Shown: one piece after another, positions 24,950 to 36,900 of the stretch
Layout: each line of letters begins with the position of its first letter
How positions within the stretch are numbered: the stretch's first letter is position 1
DNA from: Chlorocebus sabaeus
Lineage: Eukaryota; Chordata; Mammalia; Primates; Cercopithecidae
Length of the DNA: 64,000 bases
Reading direction: 5' to 3'
Assembly (NCBI RefSeq): GCF_047675955.1
Contig: NC_132918.1
Span: 87,745,139-87,809,138, forward strand
Position numbers and translations under genes: made by a program
The notes under the pieces: generated by a model
Told to the model about the DNA's origin: nothing
What the model saw: only the letters and a program-made list of their open reading frames with translations
Databases searched by the model: none

Positions 24950-25125
24950 AGTTCCTAATTTTTGAAACAGACAAATGGGTTCAAACACTGACTCCGCCCT
25001 ACCACTTAATTATCTATGTAACATTGAACAGGTTACCTGATTCCTGAGTCTTGAAGTTTAGACTTACTGTGTTTAGAGTTGTTGTGATACTTAAATAGGC
25101 TCATGAATAGAAAGCATCTAACAAG
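24950..25125 (+). repeat. MIR (sense)
   Basis: GGGTTCAAACACTGACTCCGCC…ACTTAATTATCTATGTAACATTGAACAGG…GTTGTGATACTTAAATAGGC is the sense MIR order (trace of 'tgtgaccttgggcaag' and 'ttgtgaggattaaatg'). Confidence 0.7.
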
Positions 25126-26012
25126 AACTGCACATGCAGGTGTTCAGTGTTTCCTCTGCCCCACTGTAGGTGTTGGTGCAACCTGGTAAGATTTTTAAAA
25201 ATAAGATTCTGTCAAAATGAATATTCCAAGTGTGTGGATAGATGTATAGATCTAAACTTGAGGTTAATTTGGAAACTGAGGCAATTTTAGTAAAAGCTAG
25301 AACAGCTACCCCAATCCACATTTTACGGATAAGGATATAAAAATCAAAGAAACAAAATTTCAACTACATCCAAAGTTAGCCCCTTTTATCTTCTGTGACT
25401 AATGGCGAGGCAGAAAATGGCAAGTGAAAAATATATCAATGCACCCTCACCAAGGTCACATTAGGAGTCCATTCATCTAGAAAAGAGAGGGAGAGTGGTC
25501 CAGAGGGCAAACATTCTCATCTCAGCTGCCATACCAAATTACGGCTACATATGTCTTTATACATCTTTGAACAACAGTGTATTTACATGACGGTTAACAT
25601 TAGACTTTTCTGAGATTTCCTGCATATTCTTAAACACGCAAACCCAGTCACACGGTGTCTCTGATGATCGCTGAATGTCGAGACCCAACCGCAGAGAAAA
25701 ACTGTCAATTCAAATGCAGAAAAACAGTCACATTAAATCAACATAAAATTTCAGTGTGATATAGGAAATGGTTTATGAAACATGCTGCTTTTGAACTCAT
25801 TGCTAAGAGAATAGCACTGGAAATGGGCATAGAGAAACACGATTATTGTAAATTATTACAGCTTCAGTCCTAAAAAATAATTTTTCCAGGTAATTAACAT
25901 AAGGTAGAATTTTAGATATGTAAGTAATTCTCCATTGGTGAATATTTATTCTAAAGTGTTTAGATTATACATTATTTGTTTAACTGTTGAAGAAATTACA
26001 GCATAAGAGTTG
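25126..26012. other. Unassigned intergenic DNA
   Basis: I see nothing recognisable. Confidence 0.45.
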
Positions 26013-26013
26013 C

Positions 26014-26315
26014 CTTTTTTTTTTTTTTTTTGAGGTGGAGTCTCACTCTTGTCACCCAGGCTAGAGTGCAGTGGCGTGATCTCAGCTCACTGCAACCTCC
26101 ACCTCCTGGGTTCAAGCTATTCTCCTGCCTCAGCCTTCTGAGTACATAGGATTCCAGGCACCTGCCACCACACCCAGCTAATTTCTGCACTTTTTATTAG
26201 AGACGGGGTTTCGCCATGTTGGTCAGGCTGGTCTTGAACTCCTGACCTCAGGTAATCCACCCACCTTGGCCTCCCAAAGTGCTGGGATTACAGGCATGAG
26301 CCACCGTGCCTGGCC
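26014..26315 (-). mobile_element. AluS, antisense
   Basis: T17, GAGGTGGAGTCTCACTC … CCGTGCCTGGCC, both arms complete. The flanks AAGAGTTGC and AAGAGGTAC are a decayed target duplication. Confidence 0.94.
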
Positions 26316-28234
26316 AAGAGGTACATTTTAAAAATTAACTGTTTTCCTCAAAGACGGGCATTGATTACATCCCTGTAATAATCTAAAAAATACATTTGTA
26401 TTTACCTGACATTAATAAAGAAACAGCAACAGAGATTGATCCCTATTCTTCCTTTAATATAAGTAGTAGCTAGTGCTCCATTTAATGACAGAAAGGGTTA
26501 TCCTCTAGGCAAGACTATGGGAGAGTGAAGAAAGTGTTTCCCAGATGCTTACCTGAGACAGTCAGACAAACAGCCCCTCAGTGACTCAGGGAAAGAGGTT
26601 TTGGAGAGATCTTACCGCGATGGAACGTGAGGCACCTGCACCTTCTCTAAAGACCACTGCTGAGCTTTGAAGACACAGGAAGTCCCCCCAGGCCCTGGGA
26701 GACCAGCACCGCTGCTCAACACGCCTCCTTTTCCTTCCCAGCATTACCAGCAAAGGTTGAACTCCAACTCAGAAAATTCCTCTTGGTGAGGCAGTGATCT
26801 GATTCCAAACCACCAACGTTTAGTTATGACCAGGGGGCTTAATTCTTCAAGGAAGTGCATGATAAAAGTCACCCCAAAGAAACCTCCAATTGGTGACAGA
26901 AAAACGTGTGTGCTCACACTCATGTATGTGCGTGTGTGCCTACGGTACACAAGTGACTAGGGGCTCTTACCCTCTTTTCCACTTTTCCCACCTCTCCACA
27001 CAGAAGTAAGATTAGCCACATATGCCTGCTCTTATTTTATCTGAAATAATTCTGTAATTTCAGAAATATTTTTAAAATGTCTGGTCCTGGCTCTACCCAC
27101 TTCTAAGCCAACCTTTACTGGCATCTTTGGATCTTCCATTTCAGAAGAGAAAGCCAGAGGACAGAGAATAACCTACTCTCAAAATAGGTGAAACAAGGCC
27201 TCATTGGAGAATTGAAGGCCTGTTGAGTAATAGCTTATAAATCCCCCCGATCAAAAAGTCAGCCATGTATAATGTTAAAATTATAACTCCAGCCTTAAGG
27301 CATTGTATTCTGTGCTTGAAACAGAAGTGATTTTAACCAATCTTCTGAACTTCAGAAGGACAGACTGGTTAGTAACTCAATGGTTTGCTTAAATTTCAGA
27401 TAAGAAAAGGTATTGGACTACATCCCATTTCTACCCCGATCAACATCTGAGCCAAAAGTCCTACGTTATGGTACCAATAGGAAATTCCAGGAATTGTTTA
27501 AAGGATTTTTAAATTACTAGAGCCCAGAGGCCTCTGGACCTTTTTTGATAAGTTTAACCAAGAATTTGTACAGTGATCTTCACTAGAAGTGGCAAAAATG
27601 AAACAAAAAACAAAACAAAACAAAACCAGGGTCAAGAGGATCTTTGAAACCAGTTTTGTTTTTTGGTTTTTTTTGCCTGTAATGGAATTTTATCTGAAAA
27701 CACGGAACTTAAAATATTGCAAATATTGCTAAGTGTATGTGAGACACCAGTTCAGAGAATAGTTATGGTAGTTTATAGTTTAAAGGAACAGTTGCTGTAA
27801 TATGCTTGCTACTTCGATGGTTTATAACTATTTTAATGTACAAAGTGTAATGTAATGGTCAAAGTATGATACATTTTTAACAGGCGTTAGCAGAAGCATA
27901 GTTATTATAGAGGCTTTTTAAATTAATCAAATCAGATAGCATAAACTAGCTCTTAGATAAAATACATGGTAACCCTGATACCTATCCCAAGAAGGAAAAG
28001 AGGCACACGACAAGTGCAATAGTTGAAATATACTGAAGTAGTTTGGTATACCAGTTTAAATATTTTGATGAGCCAACTTCAAACTGGCTAAAATAATTTA
28101 GGTGTTGACTCATTTAACTAGGAAGTCTAGAGGAGGAGAGATCTAAGACTTGGAGGGTGTGGTGGGTCATGTTTTAATTCCCAGCTCCCATAACGCCATC
28201 CAATGTCAACTTCATCCTAAAGCTAGCTCTAGTC
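26316..28234. other. Unassigned intergenic DNA
   Basis: A/T-rich unique sequence. It includes an (AAAAC)n stretch at 27602-27626 and a nearby T/G-rich TTTTGTTTTTTGG stretch (27652-27672). No gene is visible. Confidence 0.45.
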
Positions 28235-28248
28235 AAGACTGCCTGATA

Positions 28249-28512
28249 CAAGATCAGAAAACCAAACGCCGCATGTTCTCACTCTTAAGTGGAAGTTGAA
28301 CAATGAGAACACATGGACACAGAGGGGAACATCACACACCCGGGCCTGTCGGGGGGGGAAGGGGGCTGGGGGAGGGATAACATTAGTGACGGGTTGATGG
28401 GTGCAGCAAATCACCCAGGACGTGTGTATACCTATGTAACAAAACTGCACATTCTGCACATGTAACCCAGAACTTAAAGTATATGAAAAATAAATAAATA
28501 CATAAATAAATA
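28249..28512 (+). mobile_element. 5'-truncated L1 (3' UTR only)
   Basis: About 260 bp of L1 3' end from CAGAAAACCAAACGCCGCATG to the (AAAT)n tail. It includes the G-rich block and the GGGTTGATGGGTGCAGCAAA landmark. Flanking AAGACTGCCTGATA (28235-28248) and AAGATTGCATGATA (28513-28526) match at 12 of 14, a good target duplication. It lies about 0.5 kb beyond the inferred MB21D2 poly(A) site. Confidence 0.95.
28351..28376 (+). repeat. L1 3' UTR G-rich tract (G-quadruplex motif)
   Basis: Runs of 8, 5, 5 and 3 Gs separated by AA, CT and A. A canonical quadruplex pattern on the plus strand. Confidence 0.8.
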
Positions 28513-28526
28513 AAGATTGCATGATA

Positions 28527-28989
28527 GTTGTCAGTAGCAAAAGAATCCAAATGCTTTCTCTTCCATATCGGGGAGAGTGTATGTTTCTGTCCCGGCATTC
28601 CACCTTGGAACGCTGAGCATGGCCCTGACTGGAGCGGCTTACATCCTGTGTCCCTTGTTCATGTTGTGGCCAGGGAGATGGTTTGTGCAGATCGGCTTTT
28701 CCAATTATGATGCGTTTCCAGTGCTGGGGATGAAATCATTTCCTGAGAAGGACAAGGATCATATGAAGGATAGACACTAGTAGTAAAATTGGGGAACGAG
28801 GAAGACTGAATGTTGGATGTTCACTATACGGACAACTGGTCTGAAAGACACTAGCAAGCCCATGGCTGCATTTATTGAAAACTGCTGTTAGTATAATACT
28901 AATAAGAAAATATACTAATATATAAATATACTAATATAATACTAATAAGAAAATAATTCCCAGATTACAAATGAACAACAACAAAATTT
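28527..28989. other. Short spacer between L1 and MB21D2 3' end, with A/T-rich duplication
   Basis: A 19-bp element (ATAATACTAATAAGAAAAT) occurs at 28893-28911 and again at 28936-28954, with ATATACTAATATA copies in between. Frames at 28528-28780 are open but show no known domain. Confidence 0.6.
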
Positions 28990-30568
28990 CAAGGCCAGTA
29001 TGTTTCCTTTTTTATTATTATTTTTGTGTTTGACTTAGATGGTTGAATGTTTTCATTTTCATTTATAAGCATTACATTAATTTCCATGCAAAAACCCAAG
29101 ATCGCATATGTCTGATTTCAATTGGCCGAAATCCAACCCATGAGTTTGGACATTCAAGACCAAAATGAACACGTTGCTTGACCTTTCCATGAGTAGACAT
29201 CATGGGTGTCCTTTGAAAGATCAGCAGGCCTCCTGACCTCTTAAACACCAGTTTGCCATGAGTCCATACGAAAACAGGGAGCCAATGCCTTACAGCACCG
29301 AAATCAGGCAAGTAACTTCATTCATGAAGACAGGACACCTCTAGACCAAGGATTGCACCCACAGATATTTCCTGGTTCCTGCTCTATAGCGATACCTGCT
29401 TTTGAACAAACGTGGTACCTTCTATTTGGGGATTGTAAGTTCTTCCCGCCAGTTTTCCTCAAAACCCTCAGGAAGAGTCAGAGACTTTACAAAAGAAGCT
29501 TACCTCGACGACCCCAAAAGGAATAAATACAAAGACACCTACTTTATCGAGCATGTATTTTCCCCAGCTTTAGATGGAGTCAACATGTATAAAGCTTTAA
29601 AAACTTCTCTCAGTAAGACAGGAATCAGGAATATCAAAGAGGGTAAAACAGGACCCCACTATTGAAGGAGAACGAAGCAAATGCAAAAAAGCATTCCACT
29701 GATCGAGAGAAATGGGCAAAATGAAAAAATGATAGAATTTCAAGAGTGGTTGTTAATTTATATTGAAACACACTTTGCAGTTCTGACAATGGCAAAGATT
29801 AGTGCAAATAATAATTATAATGGTATGTTCTTTAACAGGATTTAAATAAGGCTTCAAATAATTACATATGCTAAAACTAACATTTGGAAACGGTAATTCT
29901 GTTTGGAAAACTCAAACACACCCTTCCAACCACCCAGTGTTCTCTGATTTGAGGACAATTACATTCAGTGAAGTTGCTCCAAAACACAATTTGTAGTATT
30001 ATCACTTTCAAAGTTTACATTGTTTGGTGGAAAACGGGGAAGCTACTCTGGTCACTGGTCAAAATAAACAAATCCAGCTAACACGCCAGGTAGTTCCCAG
30101 GTTCATATGATTCTCAAATATCAGTAGTGGTGAAAGCTCGCAAGAAAAAAAGACAAAAGCAAAATAATAAAAATAATACAATAGAATCGTTAAGCGTCAG
30201 AAAGAGATTTGTTTCCTCATACCCATGAACAAATCTGCACCAAGCATGAAACAGAAAAAAGCAGGAGGACTCATGGGCATTTTCATCTATGGCTCAAGAT
30301 CTCCTTAAAAAGAAAAAAAACTCCAACAAACTAAAGAGCAAGACAATAACTACAAAAAGTAAACAATGAAATCAGAAGCAGAATATGAAATAGTAATATA
30401 CTGTTTCAGAGCCTGCACCATCCTGCAGAACCAGGAAACTTAAAATTTGTTCTTAACAAATCCAATCTAGGCTGGATATGTAAAAAACAGAAAGATAGCA
30501 TCATAAACCAACACGACACATTATCAGAGTTTAAGAACCGGGAAAAAAAAAAAAAAGTCAGCTAACAC
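28990..30568 (-). other. MB21D2: MB21D2 3' untranslated region (3' limit inferred)
   Basis: The region follows the TGA stop on the minus strand. It is A/T-rich, has a T-run of 14 just after the stop (30542-30556 on the plus strand), and holds no Alu or L1. The absence of interspersed repeats over 1.6 kb contrasts with both flanks and fits a transcribed exon. Small open frames within it on either strand (for example 29072-29311 and 29402-29665) resemble nothing I know. The end is placed by the polyadenylation signal at 29016-29011. A second AATAAA at 28876-28871 could extend it by about 140 bases. Confidence 0.7.
29011..29016 (-). terminator. MB21D2: Candidate polyadenylation signal AATAAA of MB21D2
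   Basis: On the minus strand the hexamer AATAAA sits at 29016-29011 and is followed within 20-40 bases by a GU-rich stretch (TTTTGTTGTTG at about 28986-28976). This is the usual arrangement for a cleavage site. I found no other canonical AATAAA between the stop codon and this point. Confidence 0.6.
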
Positions 30569-31833
30569 TCAGAAAAATTTGTCATCAATTCTGAAATGGG
30601 GCCTTGTGACGTCGTCAGGATTGATAAAGACAGAGATTGACTTTCCTGGGTTCTCAGTCACTAGCTGCTGCAGTTTTTTTGCCAAACGGTCATCAGGCTG
30701 GTTGGGGTCCCCTCCGTCGGACTGTGGGGAGGGGATGCTGGTGGTGCTACCTCGCCTCTGGAGCTCCAGTGTCAGCCGGTTGGCTGCCTTGACATGCTCA
30801 ATGGCAGTGCGCAAGTGCTCTGCCGGGTCTGAGCGCACAGAGGACAGCTTCCGGGCGTGAAGCATGACTGTCTCCTCAGACAGGTGTTCCAGCATGTTGC
30901 ACTGAGGGATGAAATAATTGGGGCACATCTTGTTGACCAGACAGTGCTGCAGGTCATCGATGAGGCCCAGCAAAAAGTGGGCTGCATAGTCTTCTTGCGC
31001 CAAGTAGTTGGCAGGAAGTCTGTCGCAGGCCCAGAGCATCATGCTCCGCAGGTGATAGGGGCTAATAGCCTTGGGCCGGGACAGCAGTTTAATGATGATG
31101 GCTTTGCAGGCCTGATAGGCCTGCATGAGGCTGCTGGAGATGCACTTCTTCAACTGCACCTCGCTCCTGGCAAAGGACAGCCGCCATTCATTGTCCTTCT
31201 TACCCTTGTAGGAGCAAGCAGGCACCAAGTAAAACCCACTGATGACCTCTTCCTCCGTAATCTTCCCATCCCAAAAGTGGTTCTCCATGAGCCAGCTCTG
31301 GGCCACCGCAGGCCAACCTTTGAAAGATACCACAGGGACAATATCGTACAACATGCGGCTACTCCCTACACCCAGAATGATGGAGATGATGGTCCCATTT
31401 TTTTCTACCTTTTCCACCTTTGGCATCCCTCGCTGGGGTTTCTTCTGTATTTCTGATAGGACAATGCTGATAGAATCATAGAACCAGTCAGCCACTTTGG
31501 TAGGTGAGAAGAAGTAGTTGGTGGCACCATTGATGTGATCTACAATGGTGCAGCAGTCTTTCCATTTACTGATTGTCCCCTCATCAAAGAGCCGAAGGCT
31601 CAGCCAAGAGTGGCACAAGGCTGAGTGGCGCATGTCGAGTGTCACAGGCTGATTACGGTCATGCAGCTTGAGGGCTGGCACCAAGAGGGTAAAGTCCATA
31701 TCATAGTCAGTCCCCCGGGCATAGACATTAAGCTCGTCTAAGTCCAGGTCCACCACGCCTTCCCGGACACCTCCAGAGAGCAACAGGTACTCATTAGCCA
31801 CTGGAAGCTTTTGGTCCAGCTTTTGCACCATTC
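30569..31833 (-). CDS. MB21D2: MB21D2 terminal coding exon (Mab-21 domain-containing 2), residues ~72-491
   Basis: This 420-codon frame plus two leading bases matches my memory of human MB21D2 without a difference I can name. The first Met is internal (Met72). The exon starts with GA, which completes a Gly codon split by a phase-1 intron, and the stop is TGA at 30571-30569. The family has the nucleotidyltransferase fold of cGAS (MB21D1) and the MAB21L proteins. Its biochemical role is not settled. Visible features (full-length numbering = exon residue + 71): the Gly-Gly motif SGGVREG near 90-96, where cGAS has Gly-Ser; acidic pair DMD at 115/117; a third acid in LYDIVP at 234; and a helical C-terminal half containing HLRSMMLWACDRLP, the segment typical of Mab-21 proteins. 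I see no H-CC-C zinc thumb of the cGAS type. A Ser/Thr/Pro-rich low-complexity stretch (GSTTSIPSPQSDGGD) precedes the C-terminal strand and helix. There are no frameshifts or internal stops, so the gene looks intact. Confidence 0.97.
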
Positions 31834-31858
31834 CTAGAAATAAAAAAGAAAAAAAAAC
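31834..31858 (-). other. MB21D2: 3' splice acceptor of MB21D2 intron 1
   Basis: Read on the minus strand, a T-rich tract interrupted by a few C and A bases runs into TTTCTAG, and the AG at 31835-31834 sits immediately before the GA that opens the exon. The reading frame continues smoothly from a split Gly codon, as in the known protein (…MLG|MVQ). This polypyrimidine tract is long and uninterrupted enough to be a strong acceptor. Confidence 0.9.
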
Positions 31859-32424
31859 AACATTATTATAGGAAGCACAGACATAAGAGTCTTATGCATG
31901 AATACAGAATGTTCTGAGGTTCCAAGAACCAAAATTCATTATCAGTACAAAACCAGATCTCAGGCTGCTGCACAGATCTGGTCAACAGTACTCTTACACT
32001 GGTGCTAGAATCGACCCTTTTCCAAATGGAAGAATTATGATAGATTTGTCTCTCTTAGTGAAAAGCAGTATCATTTTCAATAATAAACCAGGGCCCTTCT
32101 TCCCCCAGTCATCATCTCAGTTAACGGAACTGCCATCCACTCAGTCGTGCAGACTGAAAACCTCAGTACATTTCAACTCTTTGCTGCCCTTCTACTGCCA
32201 AATCTTTTCCATGAAACCTCTGCCAGGGTTCTCACCTCCTTCCCTGTTCTCCATCTCTCCTGCCATCATAGGAGGTTCGGCCTTTTTTATCTCTTGCCAA
32301 AGCAGTTTTCCTTCCCCAGGCTCTTCGCACTTCACTGTTCGTTGTACCAGCGGTTCTCAGTGTGGGCTGGAGACATTTTCAGGGGTAATGAGTTCAGAAC
32401 TCTCTTTATAATAATACTAACACA
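31859..32424. other. Intron DNA next to the acceptor, unassigned
   Basis: C/T-rich 32150-32345 might be an L2 trace. A possible hAT terminal fragment (CAGCGGTTCTCAGTGTGGGC) lies at 32350-32369. Frames of 124 and 114 codons here have no motif. Confidence 0.35.
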
Positions 32425-32433
32425 TTGTTCGAC

Positions 32434-32561
32434 TTTTTTTTTTAAGAGACAGGATCTTGCTATGTTGCCCAGGCTGGTCTCAAATTCCTAGTCTCAAGCA
32501 ATTCTCCTACCTCGTCTTCCCCAAGTGCTGGGATTACAGGCATGAGCCACCATGCCCAGTC
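32434..32561 (-). mobile_element. Free left Alu monomer (FLAM), sense to MB21D2
   Basis: A single arm only: GAGACAGGATCTTGCTATGTTGCCC … CCATGCCCAGT, without a right arm. Target duplication TTGTTCGAC (32425-32433) / TTGTTTGAC (32562-32570). Confidence 0.9.
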
Positions 32562-32570
32562 TTGTTTGAC

Positions 32571-33622
32571 TTTTTTACTGTGTTGCCATTGTACTAATGG
32601 CACAAAAACAATGGAGGATAAAACTCCCAGTGCTTTAGCAGCAGCCAAGACACTGATGGCAAACTGTACTAGCAGTCAGTAGATTCTTTGCCACTGACAT
32701 GCATTAGCAATGTTTTTAAAAACCCAGTTTTACTTAAGAAAATCCTTGATGAAGAAAAATAAGTTATTTTATTGAATCTCAACCTTTGAGCCATTAGAAA
32801 GATTATCTTCCTAATAGTCTGTGTGATGAAATGGCAGCAACCATAAAATCTCTCTTCCTTATACTGAAATAGGAAATCTGTCTTCAGGAAAAGCACTCAC
32901 GTAACTGAGTTGTGAGCTGAACTAGCTTCTTTGTTCATGGAACACCATTTTTACTTTAAAGAACAATGGAAAACTATGGGCTATTTAGATTTGGGTATTT
33001 GGCAGACATTTGCTTCAAAAATGAACAAAATGAGCCTGGCTTCAAGGAAACTACTGACAACATTTATTGCCAATGATAAAACTGAAACTTCTAAGAGAAA
33101 ATTAAATTTAGAAAACTCCGCACCATGAGCGTGATGTCTTCCCGAATTGTATACGTTTCTGATTAAATTGGCGGTGATATTAACGAATGTGATTTTTGAT
33201 GAGATTGTGAGTCCTTTTGAGAACCATGTCTCATGTATTAAGCAGGCATAGAAGACTCCGCGCATGCAGTAGGAACATAATTGAAGCTATGACTAAATGA
33301 TAAGGGAACAAATGCATGAAATTAATAGGTGGATAGCATTAATAGATGGAATTAACATAAATACTTAAAGGCTAGACTTAAATGACTGTTCCATAAACAA
33401 CATACACGTTTTCCCTCTTTCATTATATATTTGCTTATGCTTTGATTATCTGACAAACTACCAGCATCATCCTGTGATTTATTTAACAGCATTTCCCCAA
33501 AGATCATAAAGACCTATCACAAATGATTATAATATTCCATTATTCATTGTAATTCATCGTTTGCTCTTCATAGGACAATCCCAAATCAAATAAACCATAT
33601 GCACGTGTTTTGTTACTATTAT
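32571..33622. other. Intron DNA, unassigned
   Basis: No repeat or gene recognised. Confidence 0.45.
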
Positions 33623-33982
33623 CGTTATACTCTGAATGTTTGTGCCCCCCACTCACATGTTGAAATCCCAACTTTCAATGTGATAGTATTAGGAGCTGGG
33701 GCCTCTGGTAGGTGATTAGGCATGAGAGTGGAGCCCTCCTGAGTGGGACTGGTACCCTTATAAAAGAAACCTCAGAGCGCTTCCTCACCCCTTCTGCCAC
33801 GTGAGGACACAGCGAGAAGACAGCCCTCTATGAACCAGGAAGCCGTCCCTCACCGGACAATGAATCTGCAGGCACCTTGATCTTGGCTTTCTTGACCTCC
33901 GGAATGGCGAGAAAGAAATCCCTTTTGTTGATAAGCTACTCAGTCTAGGTCCTTTGATATAACAGCCTGAATGAACTAAGAC
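33623..33982 (+). mobile_element. MLT1A/B-type MaLR LTR
   Basis: GTTATACTCTGAATGTTTGTG … GAACTAAGACA, with CAATGTGATAGTATTAGGAG, GCCACGTGAGGACACAGCG and TATGAACCAGGAAG in order. Solo, with no internal region. Confidence 0.93.
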
Positions 33983-36900
33983 AATTATACTTTAAAATTT
34001 AACGCTCATTTATTAAATTGTGCTCTTTTTCACTCTTTAAAATCCTATTTTCCAAACCACATGAACCATGAAAAAGTCTTTTATTTAGTACCATTTCCTT
34101 ACACACAGAAATATGGCACGTTATCATTTTCTTTTTAAAACCGTAAGTTAGCCAACATTATAGTGTCAACAATTCACCAGAAAGAACATCCAGCAAACCT
34201 GACTTCTTGGCTGTTTCTCACACTATCTGCACTGTGATATGGCATCCAGGTCCCTCTTCAATAAAGGACTTATCCCAGTTGCTTAAATGCTATCCCTTAA
34301 GGATTGTCTCAGCTGCAGAAGGCCGTCTTCACCAGGTCAGGTCCTGTGGCTGGGATGGGGGTTGCAGGTGCACATCCAGTAACTGACTGGTGTGGGAGTG
34401 TCCCAGCTCAGGATACTCTGAAGGGCCATTCAAACTGAGTTCCCAGTGGGGTTGGCTGTGGCGAATGATGTGCCTGAAGGGAAGCTCAGCCTCTCCTACT
34501 TGAACCTGCTTCCTTCCCCACTTCGACAGGTGTAGATCCCAAGGGTGCTGCTTCATAAACATCCTCACTCCATTTCAGAGGCTGCTTCCTGAGAAACCCA
34601 GCATACTAAATACTATCCAAGCAAAACAGAAGATACTACCTACCACCCAAGCAAAAACCATCTTCAGCATGGAAAATATGTTTTCTTTTTAAGCCAAACT
34701 TAATCCGGATTGAAAGTTCTTATAAATGCCAAGACAAAGATCTGTTTCTCAAATGTCATTATCTTTTAATATTAACCTCATCTTTGCCAGGTAAAGAAAT
34801 ACTACCACCCCACCTTTTGGTTATTGCTTTAAAGGATAAAATTGATTTCTCAGATTCAGATTAGGTTGTGGAAATCATTTTCATTATTTTATGAACTCAC
34901 ATGTCGGAACAGTCAGTTTCAGTGAGATATATTTGATAATGAAACAGTGTACTCCTCATTATTTCAAACATTCTTTCATTCTAGCATTCAGAATACCATA
35001 AATATACATGAGAAACACTGTGAAATGCTGTGTTGTGGTTAGTAAATAAGATCTGCATCTATTAAAGCTATATTGTTATTTGAGTACCACACTGTTGCCT
35101 CCTCTTAGGCACAACTAACTGAAAATCCTATGTATCCTTTTGTCCTGGACAGAAGAAAACTGGCTTTGAGCCCACCAGCTAAGACTTGTCTATCTAATCA
35201 GGGTAACTTGTGCATTAACAACCTAGAGATAATCTGTCTACAAAAGTGCCACTGAATTTTGCCTCGGGTTGTCACAATTCCGTTTGGAGAGTCTTGGGTA
35301 AGCCATAGCTAAACTCCCTTCTGCCCTCTGCTGGATATAAGAAGTTTTAATGTGTTTTCACTTGTCAATATATACACTAGAAAATTCCTGCCACTGATAA
35401 AATATTCTCTTTCCTCCCAACTGAGGCTTATGCATCTCGTTAAAATGTTGATCCTTTATTCAAAGGAGTCAACATCAAGTATTTGGCTAAATTCTAATTT
35501 TCAGGAGGTAGGGTAATTCTGAACACTTCTTATTCCTTGTAAAGTAAAGAAAGCCCTTTAGCAGCAGAAAGAATACTGCAGACACACATTTACTAAGCCC
35601 CTAGAAGTTAGAAACAAAGTCCCTAAGGCCACACTGTTCCAGAAGCTAATCCCTTCTTACATCCACATTTCCATTTAGCCTCCCTGAACCCATTAGTCTG
35701 CAATTTTACAAATGATACAGTAACACAACTCGAGCCTTCCCCAGCGTTATACAAGCCCAAATGTCTTCCTTGAAAACTTTCCTGGGCTAAGTTTAAGTGA
35801 AAATGAGCTGACATCAGCTATCATGGCAGATGGGTTGCCATGCAACCAAAACACAGGGCTGGAAGGGAAAAAGACAGAGGAGGGGAAAATTTCAACTGTA
35901 CGCTTTGGCTGTACGGATCAGTTCCAACAAGTGCCATCTCTGCAATGATCCAAGGTTTTTTGTGTAATTATGGCAGGATAAGATCGAGTGACCCTGGCTG
36001 TTTAGCTGTGAGATTATCCAAAGGTAGGCGTGGGAACAAAAGGAAGATGCACATACACCACTGAGCTTGTTAGCAGCAAAACGAAAAAAGAAGGATAGAG
36101 AATAGCTAGTCCCTTGGGTGGGTCTCTTCTTTTCATGGAGGCACTGGCATATGCTTGCTCTTAAGTAAAACTGCCACTCAACCTCCTTTCCTGTGATTCT
36201 CCATTTCTTGGTTTTGATATATTTCAGAGTTTTTACTTCAGAATATCTTAATAGTACCCTTTAATAGAGATACTCAGGTCCTAAGTTTAAGGAATGTATT
36301 TCATGTCATGCTTTCAGTTATCTGCTGATTATCTTTAGAATATCAGTGAAAAATGGAACTCTGTCCCTGACTTCTTTATGTTCTAGTGAATAAAACTATA
36401 TCATATTCCACTAAATTGAAATTGCAAACCTTCATCATGCAAACATATAATGCCAGATTGCTAATACTAGAGCACAAAAACTAAGTATCATTTCTTGTTG
36501 TCTTTACAACCCCACCCCAGTAAGTCTGTGAAAGTTCAAATAGAGAGTTCAAGAAATACAAAGTAGATAAGTCAAAATAGTACTTGTATAGATTTATTTA
36601 AAACATACACACATACATATTTGAAGGGAGAAAGATTTATAAAAAGTAAAATTTTTATGTCTTATAATTAAAGTTACAGAATTAGATAAATTTTATTTTT
36701 ATATACTTTTGAAAATATATATATATATATGCCTGAATATGTCAGTAATATTAATTGTTTCATATAAAAGAGCTTCCTTTTTTGGCTCCAACTCATGTAG
36801 CACACACCAGTAACAAACAGTGTCTTATTCCAGCAGTGGGTTTTAATGGGAGGAAAGGTATAGGGTGGGATGATGTTGACAAAGTCCTTCTTTGATTCTG

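Noticed and set aside
30579..30860. 93-codon plus-strand frame in the MB21D2 exon
   Set aside because: Same cause: it is a shadow of the true minus-strand coding sequence.
30857..31456. 199-codon open frame antisense to the MB21D2 exon
   Set aside because: It lies wholly opposite a conserved coding exon, where codon bias commonly opens the reverse frame. It has no domain and no separate support.
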